Translations under genes and position numbers: made by a program | Shown here: piece by piece, positions 1 through 7,713 of the stretch | Layout: every line of letters starts with the position of its first letter | Position numbering within the stretch: the first letter of the stretch is position 1 | Notes under the pieces: generated by a model | Seen by the model: the letters and a program-made list of their open reading frames with translations, nothing else | The model's database searches: none | Told to the model about the DNA's origin: nothing | NCBI GenBank assembly: GCA_022181065.1 | Contig: BQMY01000127.1 | Location: 1-45,377 of the forward strand | Direction: 5' to 3' | DNA length: 45,377 bases | From: Melioribacteraceae bacterium | GTDB lineage: Bacteria > Bacteroidota > Ignavibacteria > Ignavibacteriales > Melioribacteraceae

Positions 1-112
1 TCAGACACCTCATTGGTAGGCCCCTGTGGCACTCGCCTGTCCCGTGTGCGGGAAAGGGCCGGGAAATAGTCCAGCAATACTTCAATTCAACCATCGTACC
101 AATCCCGTTAAT
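1..112. other. Unassigned GC-rich segment at left edge
   Basis: No gene is recognised here. The first 60 bases are 39/60 G+C (65%), far above the AT-rich rest of the window. They can fold as a three-way junction: 19-23 (GGCCC) pairs with 56-60 (GGGCC) and encloses two hairpins, 28-30/35-37 with a 4-nt loop and 40-44/49-53 (TCCCG/CGGGA) with a TGTG loop. It lies downstream of the operon terminator. It could be part of a structured RNA, a repeat at which an assembly stopped, or chance. It does not match tRNA, SRP RNA, tmRNA or RNase P signatures as I remember them. Confidence 0.3.
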
Positions 113-146
113 TTAAAAACAAAAAACCCCGCAATCTGCGAGGTCT
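113..146 (-). terminator. Rho-independent terminator closing the locus
   Basis: Read on the minus strand, ACCTCGCA (144-137), loop GAT, TGCGGGGT (133-126) forms an 8-bp stem with one G-U pair, followed by a T-rich tail (TTTTTTGTTTTT, about 126-115). It starts about 24 nt past the stop codon of the last gene (170). Stem, 3-nt loop and U-tract are a classic intrinsic terminator, so the transcription unit very likely ends here. Confidence 0.9.
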
Positions 147-169
147 TTGAATAAAAATATATGATATAA

Positions 170-634
170 TCAAACTATATCAACCGCCATCTTAATAACC
201 ACCTTCTTTACATTCTCCGATTTCCCCCCGACACGAATTGATGGCGCGTGAGCTTCATCGGGACTCACAACACAAAAATCACCTTTTTCAAGAGTCGTCA
301 CCGTTTTATGTTTGACATCCTTTTCAAAAAGAATAAAATCCTTTTCTGAATCGTACTGAGTAATTGGTTCACACTCATTTACCGGATTGACATAAATCTT
401 CTCCCTGCCGTCCCGGATATAATGAATATCGTAATATTTTTTATGTGCTTCCAATACTCCATCAGCATATGATTTACTCTGGTAGGAAACAACTACGGCG
501 AAAACATCTCGTCCATCAATTTCGTATTCACCGTCTAATGTATTTTCATCCACGCTTTTGAGGTAATCAAAAACCTTTTTCCAACTATCACTGCATTCGT
601 ATTTGGTACTGTTCGAAATATTATCAACTATCAT
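170..634 (-). CDS. YhcH/YjgK/YiaL (DUF386) family protein
   Basis: A 154-residue cupin-fold protein, the normal length for the YhcH/YjgK/YiaL family. Family-type residues are visible: E62 and H64 followed by D69 (EAHKKYYDI), a G-x-E block near 76-78, and DEAHAP at 126-131 with H129. These cluster as a probable metal/ligand site. Relatives are linked to sialic acid and other amino-sugar metabolism, possibly as sugar anomerases; the precise reaction is poorly known. It is the last gene of the operon, 2 nt after the UDP-GlcNAc 2-epimerase gene, so a role in handling ManNAc-type sugars is a reasonable inference. The ATG at 634 is the only sensible start. Confidence 0.8.
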   Translation of the reverse strand: MIVDNISNSTKYECSDSWKKVFDYLKSVDENTLDGEYEIDGRDVFAVVVSYQSKSYADGVLEAHKKYYDIHYIRDGREKIYVNPVNECEPITQYDSEKDFILFEKDVKHKTVTTLEKGDFCVVSPDEAHAPSIRVGGKSENVKKVVIKMAVDIV

Positions 635-636
635 AA

Positions 637-1728
637 TTAATTTAATCCTACGATAATTTCAGCAATTCTTTCGGCAGCGTGACCATCCCACAGTTCAGGT
701 CTGGTTCCCTGTTTTTTATTACCATTCAATACAGATAGAGCCGCATCAAGCGCTTTTGCAAGGTCTGTACCCAAGAGTTGATTTGTTCCTACATCAACTG
801 TTACTGGTCTTTCGGTTGAAGTTCTTAGCGTAATGCACTGCACTCCAAGATAAGTGCTCTCTTCCTGAATACCACCACTATCAGTAAGAATCAATTCAGC
901 ATTGGATGTCAATGCCAGAAAATCAAGATAGCCTATTGGGTCAGTGAGAGTTACATTTTTGTGCAATTCTTTCAGTTTACCGAATTGCTCGAGGTTTTTC
1001 CTGGTACGCGGGTGTATCGGGAAAATCAATTTTCGCTTTTCAGCCACAGTATTAAGCAAGTTCACAAGATTTGACATCTGATCAAGGTTATCAACGTTCG
1101 ATGGTCGATGTAATGTAACAACTACATAATTACCTTTTTCAAGAGCATACTTCTGATGTATTTCACTCTGTTTAGCCTTCTCAAGATAATAGGCGAGACT
1201 GTCAATCATTACATTGCCCACGAAATGGATTTTATCATCTGATACACCCTCATGTTTGAGGTTATCCATCCCGCTTTTTTCTGTAACGAAAAGATGATCT
1301 GAAATCGCGTCGGTTAATACCCTGTTTATCTCTTCCGGCATAAGCCTGTCACCACTGCGCAGACCAGCTTCAACGTGAATGACTTTTATATGAAGTTTGG
1401 ACGCCGTTAGACTGCATGCGATGGTAGAGTTTACATCCCCGACCACGAGAATATAATCCGGTTTTTCTTTCAGTAGAATCTTTTCAAACTCGATCATAAT
1501 ATTACCCGTCTGTTCAGCGTGAGAACCACTCCCTATCCCAAGGTAATAGTGAGGTTTAGGGAGCTCAAGATCATCAAAAAAAACTTTCGACATCTTTTCA
1601 TCGTAGTGCTGACCGGTATGACAAATCAAATGTTCAATTTTATCGCTATGTTTCAGAAACGCTCTATGGAGCGGTGCAATTTTCATGAAGTTAGGACGAG
1701 CGCCTACAACAGAAATAATTTTTATCAT
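637..1728 (-). CDS. wecB: UDP-N-acetylglucosamine 2-epimerase (non-hydrolysing)
   Basis: Interconverts UDP-GlcNAc and UDP-ManNAc in the cytoplasm. The 363-residue length fits bacterial WecB. Visible signatures: N-terminal GARPNFMK (R11, K16), HTGQHYD at 37-43, VGDVNST at 96-102, HVEAGLRS at 118-125, PEEINR at 131-136, TLHRPSN at 205-211, and DSGGIQEE at 283-290 that binds the nucleotide. No UDP-ManNAc dehydrogenase is present, so ManNAc may be used directly or oxidised by an enzyme encoded elsewhere. It is a paralogue of the 2-epimerase at 17215-18354, which belongs to the FucNAc set. ATG at 1728 is preceded by AGGG at a good distance. Confidence 0.92.
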   Translation of the reverse strand: MIKIISVVGARPNFMKIAPLHRAFLKHSDKIEHLICHTGQHYDEKMSKVFFDDLELPKPHYYLGIGSGSHAEQTGNIMIEFEKILLKEKPDYILVVGDVNSTIACSLTASKLHIKVIHVEAGLRSGDRLMPEEINRVLTDAISDHLFVTEKSGMDNLKHEGVSDDKIHFVGNVMIDSLAYYLEKAKQSEIHQKYALEKGNYVVVTLHRPSNVDNLDQMSNLVNLLNTVAEKRKLIFPIHPRTRKNLEQFGKLKELHKNVTLTDPIGYLDFLALTSNAELILTDSGGIQEESTYLGVQCITLRTSTERPVTVDVGTNQLLGTDLAKALDAALSVLNGNKKQGTRPELWDGHAAERIAEIIVGLN

Positions 1729-1810
1729 TTTATTCCCTGATTTATTCTATTCGCTAAATAAAAATAGTAATATCTGTGTTGTTTTAAAAATGGTATGTTA
1801 ATTCGAAAGG

Positions 1811-3403
1811 TTATCTTATTCCAAAAGATGCTCCTATTGAAATATATGTGTTATTACCTAAATAAAAGTCCTTCACACGTCCGGGTAATTCATCTGATAT
1901 ATCACTCATTGCTCCTTCAGCCTCCAGCGAAAAATATGGCAATATATCATAAATAACTTTCACACCGAATCTGGTTTCTGTATAATTTTCTCCATACAAA
2001 AATGACTCATCAACATCACCGTTATAAGCATAATAAATATCGAGCAAGCCACCTTTTCTAACAAACCTGGAGTAAAGACTAACCAGAATATTATTCTTCG
2101 GATAATAATTTACACGAAGATTAAGATGATCCGCATTCTGACCAATCCAGTGCCCTAAAGTTGCGTCAAGATGTTTGTATGTAGTCGCGTCATCTTTATG
2201 CTCATATACCCATGGTGATATTCGTGTATATTCCAAAAATAAATCTACAGGATAGCCAAACAGTCCAACACGCTTCGCACCAAAAGTAACACCCAGCCAC
2301 TTGGCATGCTGCAGATCACCAAGCAGCGCCTTTGTACTTAAAACATCAAAAAATATAGTCGCGTAAAAATTGTAGTTTTTGGGGTAATAAAGTGAAAGGT
2401 CCAGAAATACTTGTCCATTACCGTCATTGAAAACACCCTTCCCTGTGTCCCGGTCGAGATACTTGAAAAACATAAATGGAACAAACATCTCCGGACGTAA
2501 ATCCCCCCAGTAAACAATTGAATTTCCAACAGAAATATCAATCATTCTGTTAATAGTAACAGTTGCCATATTTACGGCAATATACTTGGAGATAAATTCG
2601 TAGCTTTGTGGTGATGAAATTTGGGAACTGTTTATGGTCCTGACAGATGAAGAGTCAATCACACCGGAATTTAACCAACCGTGCATATAATAAAATCTGA
2701 ACCATTCGACCGGCTTAAGAGTAAGAGAAATTGCAGGATATGATGCCACCTTATCTGACAGAATTAGATTGCCTTCCCTACCATTGCCCCACTGATGGTA
2801 ATCTTTTGTAATCGCGAAGTTTCCCCAGCCCATGTCCAAAACAACGCCGCCGATAATATCGCTGTACTCAATTCCATTATCAACATCAAAGAAATCGTAG
2901 TACCTGTCCGGAGAAATTGCTCGTGAATCATCTACAAAATCGCCGGTTTCTCCCGCATCCGAAAAATCAATATAGGCATTAAACCACTTATCGTAGCTTC
3001 CGTAGAACGAAATACCAATACTTCTTTTTAATGAATTTATATCACCAAATTGTCGGTAAGATATATCACTTCTTATTATGCCGGAAAGAATAAATTTTGA
3101 ATCGCTATATCGTACAGGCGCGATATTCAGGAAAGAATCCCTATCCTCGAATTCATCACGATACATTTCAAGTTGTTTTTGTTCAAACCCGGAAAGCTGA
3201 GCTTTTTTACTCTCAAGCGTGGAAAGCAGATTTCTAATTTCTGATCTGGTCCATGGTTTTACTTCATTATGAAGATATATTACTTTCGCGACAGCCATTC
3301 TCTCCAAAAACAAGTACACCCCATTTTCCAATGGGGTGTAAATACTTTGCGCAAAAATATTAAAACCTGAAAATAGCAGAAATAACAGGATTTTTTTATT
3401 CAT
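1811..3403 (-). CDS. Wzi-type capsule assembly outer-membrane protein
   Basis: A 530-residue secreted protein. It has a clear signal peptide (about 1-18: basic MNKK, hydrophobic core, cleavage near FAQ), then a helical region (about 24-85), then a long series of alternating-hydrophobic, aromatic-rich segments ending in a C-terminal beta strand, as expected for an outer-membrane beta barrel. The N-terminal YTPLENGVYLFLERM block and overall plan fit the Wzi capsule-assembly family (PF14052). E. coli Wzi is an outer-membrane lectin that anchors capsule at the cell surface. The start overlaps the stop of the initiating transferase (TGATG), with GGAG upstream as ribosome-binding site. A porin of another family is the main alternative. 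Confidence 0.8.
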   Translation of the reverse strand: MNKKILLFLLFSGFNIFAQSIYTPLENGVYLFLERMAVAKVIYLHNEVKPWTRSEIRNLLSTLESKKAQLSGFEQKQLEMYRDEFEDRDSFLNIAPVRYSDSKFILSGIIRSDISYRQFGDINSLKRSIGISFYGSYDKWFNAYIDFSDAGETGDFVDDSRAISPDRYYDFFDVDNGIEYSDIIGGVVLDMGWGNFAITKDYHQWGNGREGNLILSDKVASYPAISLTLKPVEWFRFYYMHGWLNSGVIDSSSVRTINSSQISSPQSYEFISKYIAVNMATVTINRMIDISVGNSIVYWGDLRPEMFVPFMFFKYLDRDTGKGVFNDGNGQVFLDLSLYYPKNYNFYATIFFDVLSTKALLGDLQHAKWLGVTFGAKRVGLFGYPVDLFLEYTRISPWVYEHKDDATTYKHLDATLGHWIGQNADHLNLRVNYYPKNNILVSLYSRFVRKGGLLDIYYAYNGDVDESFLYGENYTETRFGVKVIYDILPYFSLEAEGAMSDISDELPGRVKDFYLGNNTYISIGASFGIR

Positions 3404-4494
3404 CAGGCACTCCGGGCACGCTTTACAAATATGTTATACATTGCCAACCAGAAATACTTAAAGTCTGTCCAGATAGGATGTTTTTCATAAGAATCGAGAT
3501 AACGCTCTTCTGATTGCATAACCTCACCAAGTGTTTTTGGCAAATCAGCATAAAACGGTGGTATCAGCCCAGGTTTTGTTTTTAATCTTTTCTTTTTTAA
3601 TTCTTCATTATACAATCCAAAAAAGTGGAAGCTTAGAGGTCTTACACCTACAAGTTTCAACTCGCCCTTAAAAAAGTTGATAAACATAGGGAACTCATCA
3701 ACCCATAACTTGCGCATCAGTTTACCCCAGTTGGTAATTCTGAAATCATTGGCAAGTTTGCCACCCTTTTTAAGATTATATTTATTGAACATATACTCCT
3801 GCAGATACTCTGAATAAGGATGCATAGTTCTTAACTTGTAAACATGTATAGTTTTACCGTTTTTTCCTACTCTTCGCATTTTGAAAAGGGGTCCGTAGGA
3901 AGGTGACTTATCAAATGCGGGTTCTTTTACTTTCCTGGCAACGAAAATGAGTTTGTTGTTTAACTCAGCTTCTTCCACAATCTCAAAACCACAAGAAATT
4001 ACTCTTCCGAGAATTTCCGCTTTGGATAACACCCTGTTATTCCCCTTTGTGAGAAGGAAATACAATTTTTTTGTTGGTGTCCATTTAGGCAAAACCCTAT
4101 GGAAAACGAAGTCGAGAAAATAAAATATAGGGGCAAGATATTTGGGAAACTTCTTGTAAATAGTTTTTCTTCTCTCCATGATGGTTTCACCTTTACCAAT
4201 AAATAGACCACCATGGGGCAACTTTTTGTTAACTGCCTCAAAAAATTTATTAAGAAAACGGATAAAGTTCACCCGTTTGATATTAACAATATTAGCGACA
4301 GGATCGTTAATCAAATCAATATTAAACGCGGATGAAGTTTCAATTACTTTTGTGCCTTCATCATCAAAATCAACGAATTTGGAAATATAGTCGTAAGTTT
4401 CACCGCCAAGATATTTTCTTACACGGTTTTCCTGTACGTCATCTACAAGAAAACTTTCAGTAAGGCTCCTCTTGTCAAGCTGTTGAATGTTCAT
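3403..4494 (-). CDS. Polyprenyl-phosphate sugar-1-phosphate transferase with methyltransferase-like N-terminus
   Basis: Likely starts each repeat unit by moving a sugar-1-phosphate onto undecaprenyl phosphate at the inner membrane. Residues about 199-356 carry the bacterial sugar transferase catalytic region: KLRTM (220-224), WVDEFP (265-269 region) with the catalytic Asp-Glu dyad, GVRP (283-286), KPGL (307-310). Residues 1-190 resemble the C-terminal half of a SAM methyltransferase and contain one hydrophobic stretch (118-136). The usual reentrant membrane helix just before the catalytic core is not visible. I recall the same two-part plan in other Bacteroidetes/Ignavibacteria proteins, so it is probably a real subfamily. 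It opens the last transcription unit, behind its own promoter. Confidence 0.85.
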   Translation of the reverse strand: MNIQQLDKRSLTESFLVDDVQENRVRKYLGGETYDYISKFVDFDDEGTKVIETSSAFNIDLINDPVANIVNIKRVNFIRFLNKFFEAVNKKLPHGGLFIGKGETIMERRKTIYKKFPKYLAPIFYFLDFVFHRVLPKWTPTKKLYFLLTKGNNRVLSKAEILGRVISCGFEIVEEAELNNKLIFVARKVKEPAFDKSPSYGPLFKMRRVGKNGKTIHVYKLRTMHPYSEYLQEYMFNKYNLKKGGKLANDFRITNWGKLMRKLWVDEFPMFINFFKGELKLVGVRPLSFHFFGLYNEELKKKRLKTKPGLIPPFYADLPKTLGEVMQSEERYLDSYEKHPIWTDFKYFWLAMYNIFVKRARSA

Positions 4495-4519
4495 CTATAT
4501 TCTCTCTAATATTTTCCGC

Positions 4520-4560
4520 TAGACAAACCTAACAAAAATATATTTAATCTGGTTTGTCAA
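4520..4560 (-). promoter_or_regulatory. Putative promoter with overlapping inverted-repeat operator
   Basis: On the minus strand TTG(ACA) at 4560-4558 is followed after exactly 17 nt by TATTTTTG at 4540-4533, which fits the TTTG/TTG and TAnnTTTG promoter pattern known from Bacteroidetes. The start codon at 4494 would lie about 30 nt after the start site. A perfect 8-bp inverted repeat, GACAAACC (4522-4529) and GGTTTGTC (4551-4558), covers the upstream element and the predicted start point, so a dimeric regulator could bind here. Both the promoter and the operator are inferred from sequence only. Confidence 0.6.
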
Positions 4561-4592
4561 TTGTCACACCAATGCAATAGATCACATCTTTA

Positions 4593-4637
4593 TAAAAAAA
4601 GCATGAAATTTTTAACATTAAGACTAATTTTCATGCT
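4593..4637 (-). terminator. Likely intrinsic terminator after the DUF354 gene
   Basis: Read on the minus strand, AGCATGAAAATT (4637-4626) pairs with AATTTCATGCT (4610-4600), with one bulged A and a 15-nt loop, followed by seven T (4600-4594). It lies about 125 nt past the stop codon at 4763 and just before the promoter of the next unit. The stem is AT-rich, so termination may be partial. Confidence 0.6.
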
Positions 4638-4762
4638 AATTAACCACGATTTTTTCATAGGTTTGTGCCGGGAATCAGACAAGGCGTGGTTTTTACTTGT
4701 AAATGTAACCTATTAACCTTAAAAAAGCAAATTATCGGAAATATTCAAGGTTAAATTAACTT

Positions 4763-5788
4763 TTAGATAATACTGAATTCTCTCAATTTTTCATTCAGCT
4801 TATCCATGACAATACGCTTTACCTCTTTACTTCTTGTAAGGTCTGCCTCTTTTCTTTCCTGGTTTTCCAAAAACGCAATAACTTCATCAGCATCTCTTGT
4901 ATGCTTGAATTTACCCTCTGAAATCATTTTTTTATCAACTGCCAGTAATGTTGTTCCGGCGAAGAATGATACAGCCGGAATCCCCAAACATGCAGCTTCT
5001 CGAGCAAAAGTGCCTGCACCGGTAAGTACGGCTTCTGCATTATAAACAGCATCCAGACCACTTATTGGCTTATCGGGTATATAAACGTTTTTAATATCTT
5101 TTACATAATCATAATCAACATCATACCTGGGGAGATAGAGAATATTCTTACCCTGCTTCTGAAGATACTCAACTACTTTAGGCACAATACTGTATGCATT
5201 TTCATTTTTTACATAGTTCGCCTGAAGATTCTCAGGCCGCACCAATACATATTCATTAAACGGAAGTGTAGCAAGAAAGCTGGAATCAGGTACAAAATCT
5301 GCAATATAAATATCTTCCTTGTAACCGGGATACATAAAAGTATTATCTTTACGTATTCCCTGTTTTTCAAGAATATCGAATGGAATCGCGTCCGGGAAGA
5401 AATTAAAATCGACCCACCTGCTGTACGTCCACTGAGGCGCTGTATCATTATCCCCGAACGCAACCGATTTTTTCCCTTTGAGCCATGAGAGAAGAATTGC
5501 AGATTCACTCCCGCAGGAAAGAGAAAGATCAAACGTTGGGACCTTCATCGATAATTTCAGGAATCTCTCAATTAAACCATAAATTTTCTTTGCCTTTTTC
5601 TTACCATAGTGTTTACCGATAGTAAGGATTTCATCGTCAACTCGCTGCGCTAAAAACTTGGGTGTGTTTGAAAAATCACGGCTCGAGTATAAATAGTCGA
5701 ATAATTCAGGATCCATTCCATTTTTTATTCCTAAAAGAAAATGTACCTGAGGTGTATTTGTAATATCTAACCAAACTTTTTTCTTCAT
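4763..5788 (-). CDS. DUF354 family protein, GT-B-fold glycosyltransferase-like
   Basis: A 341-residue protein with the DUF354 plan: N-terminal KVWLDITNTPQVHF (D8, H16) and a C-terminal sugar-nucleotide-like half with GAGTFAREAACLGIPA from 257. This resembles the donor-binding half of MurG/UDP-GlcNAc 2-epimerase-fold enzymes. Members are common in archaeal and bacterial polysaccharide loci; activity is not established for most, and glycosyl transfer is the usual guess. It ends the long upstream transcription unit: the next 268 bases (4495-4762) hold no gene, only a terminator and a promoter. ATG at 5788 lies 1 nt after the preceding stop. Confidence 0.75.
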   Translation of the reverse strand: MKKKVWLDITNTPQVHFLLGIKNGMDPELFDYLYSSRDFSNTPKFLAQRVDDEILTIGKHYGKKKAKKIYGLIERFLKLSMKVPTFDLSLSCGSESAILLSWLKGKKSVAFGDNDTAPQWTYSRWVDFNFFPDAIPFDILEKQGIRKDNTFMYPGYKEDIYIADFVPDSSFLATLPFNEYVLVRPENLQANYVKNENAYSIVPKVVEYLQKQGKNILYLPRYDVDYDYVKDIKNVYIPDKPISGLDAVYNAEAVLTGAGTFAREAACLGIPAVSFFAGTTLLAVDKKMISEGKFKHTRDADEVIAFLENQERKEADLTRSKEVKRIVMDKLNEKLREFSII

Positions 5789-5789
5789 A

Positions 5790-6974
5790 TTATCTTGCGC
5801 TTCTGTTTTTTGCGATTAATGGCAACAGTATTGTTTCCATAATAAACGGTTTTGGGTCTTTTAGCGACCATACTCCGTACTCAACCTTTCCCGAGTATGA
5901 CTTTAGAATTTCCCCTACAGTGTATTTTTTCTTTACTATTCCAAGCAAAGAAAATACCAGATCAGTCCAGATGTGCGACCATTTAACACCGGATTCATAT
6001 CTATCCGGATAGGTATATTCACTGCCTGTTGAGTAGTAATATATCATTGCGGGATAGTCTATCCCGCATCTCCGCGCGAGCGAGACCCAAAGCCATGTTC
6101 TGGGATTTATCTCTATCAATTTGTAAGTATTATCACGAAGGTCAAGGATATATTCAACTTCACAAACGCCGGTGTAATTAATTTCTTTCAACAATCTCCT
6201 GGTAGGTTCAACCAGCTCGGGAGTTAGCATACTTTCGCAGAATGTGGCGGTGCCGAATTCAATTGGATGCTCCCGAAGTTTTTTCCCTGCCCAGAAACTT
6301 TTAACCTCACCCCTGTCACAAAATGCGGTGAATGAAACAACTTTATTCTGTTTCCCGAATGGAATAACTTCCTGCACCATCACCTTATCAAGAGATATTT
6401 TTTGTTCAACTTCCTGTAGTGTGGAATCCAGTTCTACCCGGTTGTTAACAATAACTGTTTTTTTGCCGATATTTTTGTAGAATGAAAACCCCTCTATCCC
6501 CTTGACAATAGCGGGAAACAAAACTTCATCAGAATTTTCCTCGTCACCGGGAAAGTAAGTTTTCGGAGCAAACACATCACTTTTTTTGGCTGCCAATATC
6601 GTTTCTTTTTTACTATAGATTCTCGATATTATACCTAATTCAGGGACGGTAAAAGTAAAATACTCTTTTAATCTGTCTCTATTCCTGGAGATTGTATGTA
6701 CAATATGGTCATTTGTGGGAAACAAGACCCATCCTTTCAGACCATTCTTATCGGCTAATTCAATAAGAAAATCTGCGAGTTCATCTGACAAATAGTCGGG
6801 TGACCGGAAGTATCCCTTAACGTATCTGGAAAACCTCGCCAATCCTTTTTTGTTCTCTGCAACAACGACAGGAATACCCTTCTCGCCAAGACTGCGGGCA
6901 ATTCCCAATCCCTGTACATGACCATCTATGACTATCCCACCGGGTATATTATTTGCGAATTTTGATGAGGGCAT
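5790..6974 (-). CDS. ATP-grasp ligase, D-aspartate-ligase/carbamoyl-phosphate-synthase-like
   Basis: A 394-residue ATP-grasp enzyme. Residues 10-110 form the pre-ATP-grasp Rossmann-like part, with TNDHIVHTISRN (87-98). The ATP-grasp core follows, with QEVIPFGKQN (201-210), Mg-binding acidic residues at 272-274 (CEVEY) and EINPRTW (288-294). Such enzymes join a carboxylate to an amine through an acyl phosphate. In a polysaccharide locus it probably attaches an amino acid or similar group to a uronic acid or amino sugar; this is inference. Its 5' end overlaps the end of the upstream deacetylase gene by 26 nt. It is one of three amide-ligase-type genes between 5790 and 14897. Confidence 0.8.
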   Translation of the reverse strand: MPSSKFANNIPGGIVIDGHVQGLGIARSLGEKGIPVVVAENKKGLARFSRYVKGYFRSPDYLSDELADFLIELADKNGLKGWVLFPTNDHIVHTISRNRDRLKEYFTFTVPELGIISRIYSKKETILAAKKSDVFAPKTYFPGDEENSDEVLFPAIVKGIEGFSFYKNIGKKTVIVNNRVELDSTLQEVEQKISLDKVMVQEVIPFGKQNKVVSFTAFCDRGEVKSFWAGKKLREHPIEFGTATFCESMLTPELVEPTRRLLKEINYTGVCEVEYILDLRDNTYKLIEINPRTWLWVSLARRCGIDYPAMIYYYSTGSEYTYPDRYESGVKWSHIWTDLVFSLLGIVKKKYTVGEILKSYSGKVEYGVWSLKDPKPFIMETILLPLIAKNRSAR

Positions 6975-7713
6975 ATTTGATCACATTCTTTAAATTTTGA
7001 TTTACTAACTCTTTTGTCCAGGGCACAATCGAACTGTTCCAGCGATTAGGATGTGTATTGATCATCAATTGATTAGGGCAATGATCTTCATGTATTAACT
7101 CTATAAGCTGCTGGGTTGTTTTTACATTTACGCTCAAACTTGTGGCAACTTTATCCCGAACGCTAACATTGGTCTTATTCCATGCGCGTCCTGTATCGGT
7201 TATGTAGAGAACCTTCTCATAATCGAGGTCAAAATATGGCTCGGCAATTATACCCAAATCACGGTAATTGTATTTGCGCCAAACTTCTTTGTTGTCATTT
7301 GGTGAAAGAGGTGAACCATGCATACAAATCGTTTGTACGGGATAGAACTCCTTGATCATTGTAAGATGTTTTTTTGCCATCTCATAAGCTTTGTCGATAT
7401 CACCTTTCGCCAGGTCAAGGTCTTCATAATGGTAACCACATTCATGACCAAGTTCAGCAATTTTTTTGATTACCTCTGTATCCCACGCTTCAGGCACAAC
7501 CCTGAAATAATATGAAGCCTTTACATTATGTTTTTTTTCAATTTCAGCCATCACAACCGCGTTATATGGCTTGCGGTCAACATCATGCCTCAGGATTACA
7601 AGTGGTTCTTCAACATCTTTAAGGGTAAAATACTCTTCAAAAGTGATAAAATTGTAGTCAGCGCCAATCAACGCCTGAAGAAGTTCTTCATAAATCTTGA
7701 AAGTAAAATCCAT
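6949..7713 (-). CDS. NodB-like polysaccharide deacetylase
   Basis: A 254-residue cytoplasmic-looking protein (no signal peptide) of the NodB-type carbohydrate esterase superfamily. LRHDVDRKP (41-49) supplies the Asp pair at the metal site, GYHYED (93-98) a metal-binding His, and CMHGSP (130-135) the later conserved motif. It may deacylate a nucleotide sugar or lipid-linked intermediate, or act as an unrelated hydrolase on the same fold. Relatives recur in polysaccharide loci beside ATP-grasp and Zn-ADH/Gfo-Idh fusion genes, as here. Start ATG overlaps the preceding stop by one base (TAATG). Confidence 0.75.
   Translation of the reverse strand: MDFTFKIYEELLQALIGADYNFITFEEYFTLKDVEEPLVILRHDVDRKPYNAVVMAEIEKKHNVKASYYFRVVPEAWDTEVIKKIAELGHECGYHYEDLDLAKGDIDKAYEMAKKHLTMIKEFYPVQTICMHGSPLSPNDNKEVWRKYNYRDLGIIAEPYFDLDYEKVLYITDTGRAWNKTNVSVRDKVATSLSVNVKTTQQLIELIHEDHCPNQLMINTHPNRWNSSIVPWTKELVNQNLKNVIKYALIKIRK

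Noticed and set aside
1-69. Short open plus-strand frame ending in TAG at 67-69
   Set aside because: Only about 22 codons without a start in the window; the base composition and folding are as well explained by an RNA or repeat.
1-125. Group IIC intron inserted after the terminator
   Set aside because: The position next to a terminator would fit, but neither a GTGCG-type 5' end nor a domain V sequence is seen.
4642-4691. Inverted repeat AACCACG/CGTGGTT as a plus-strand terminator
   Set aside because: No plus-strand gene ends here, and the loop of about 36 nt is long; the minus-strand hairpin at 4593-4637 is a better explanation of the gap.
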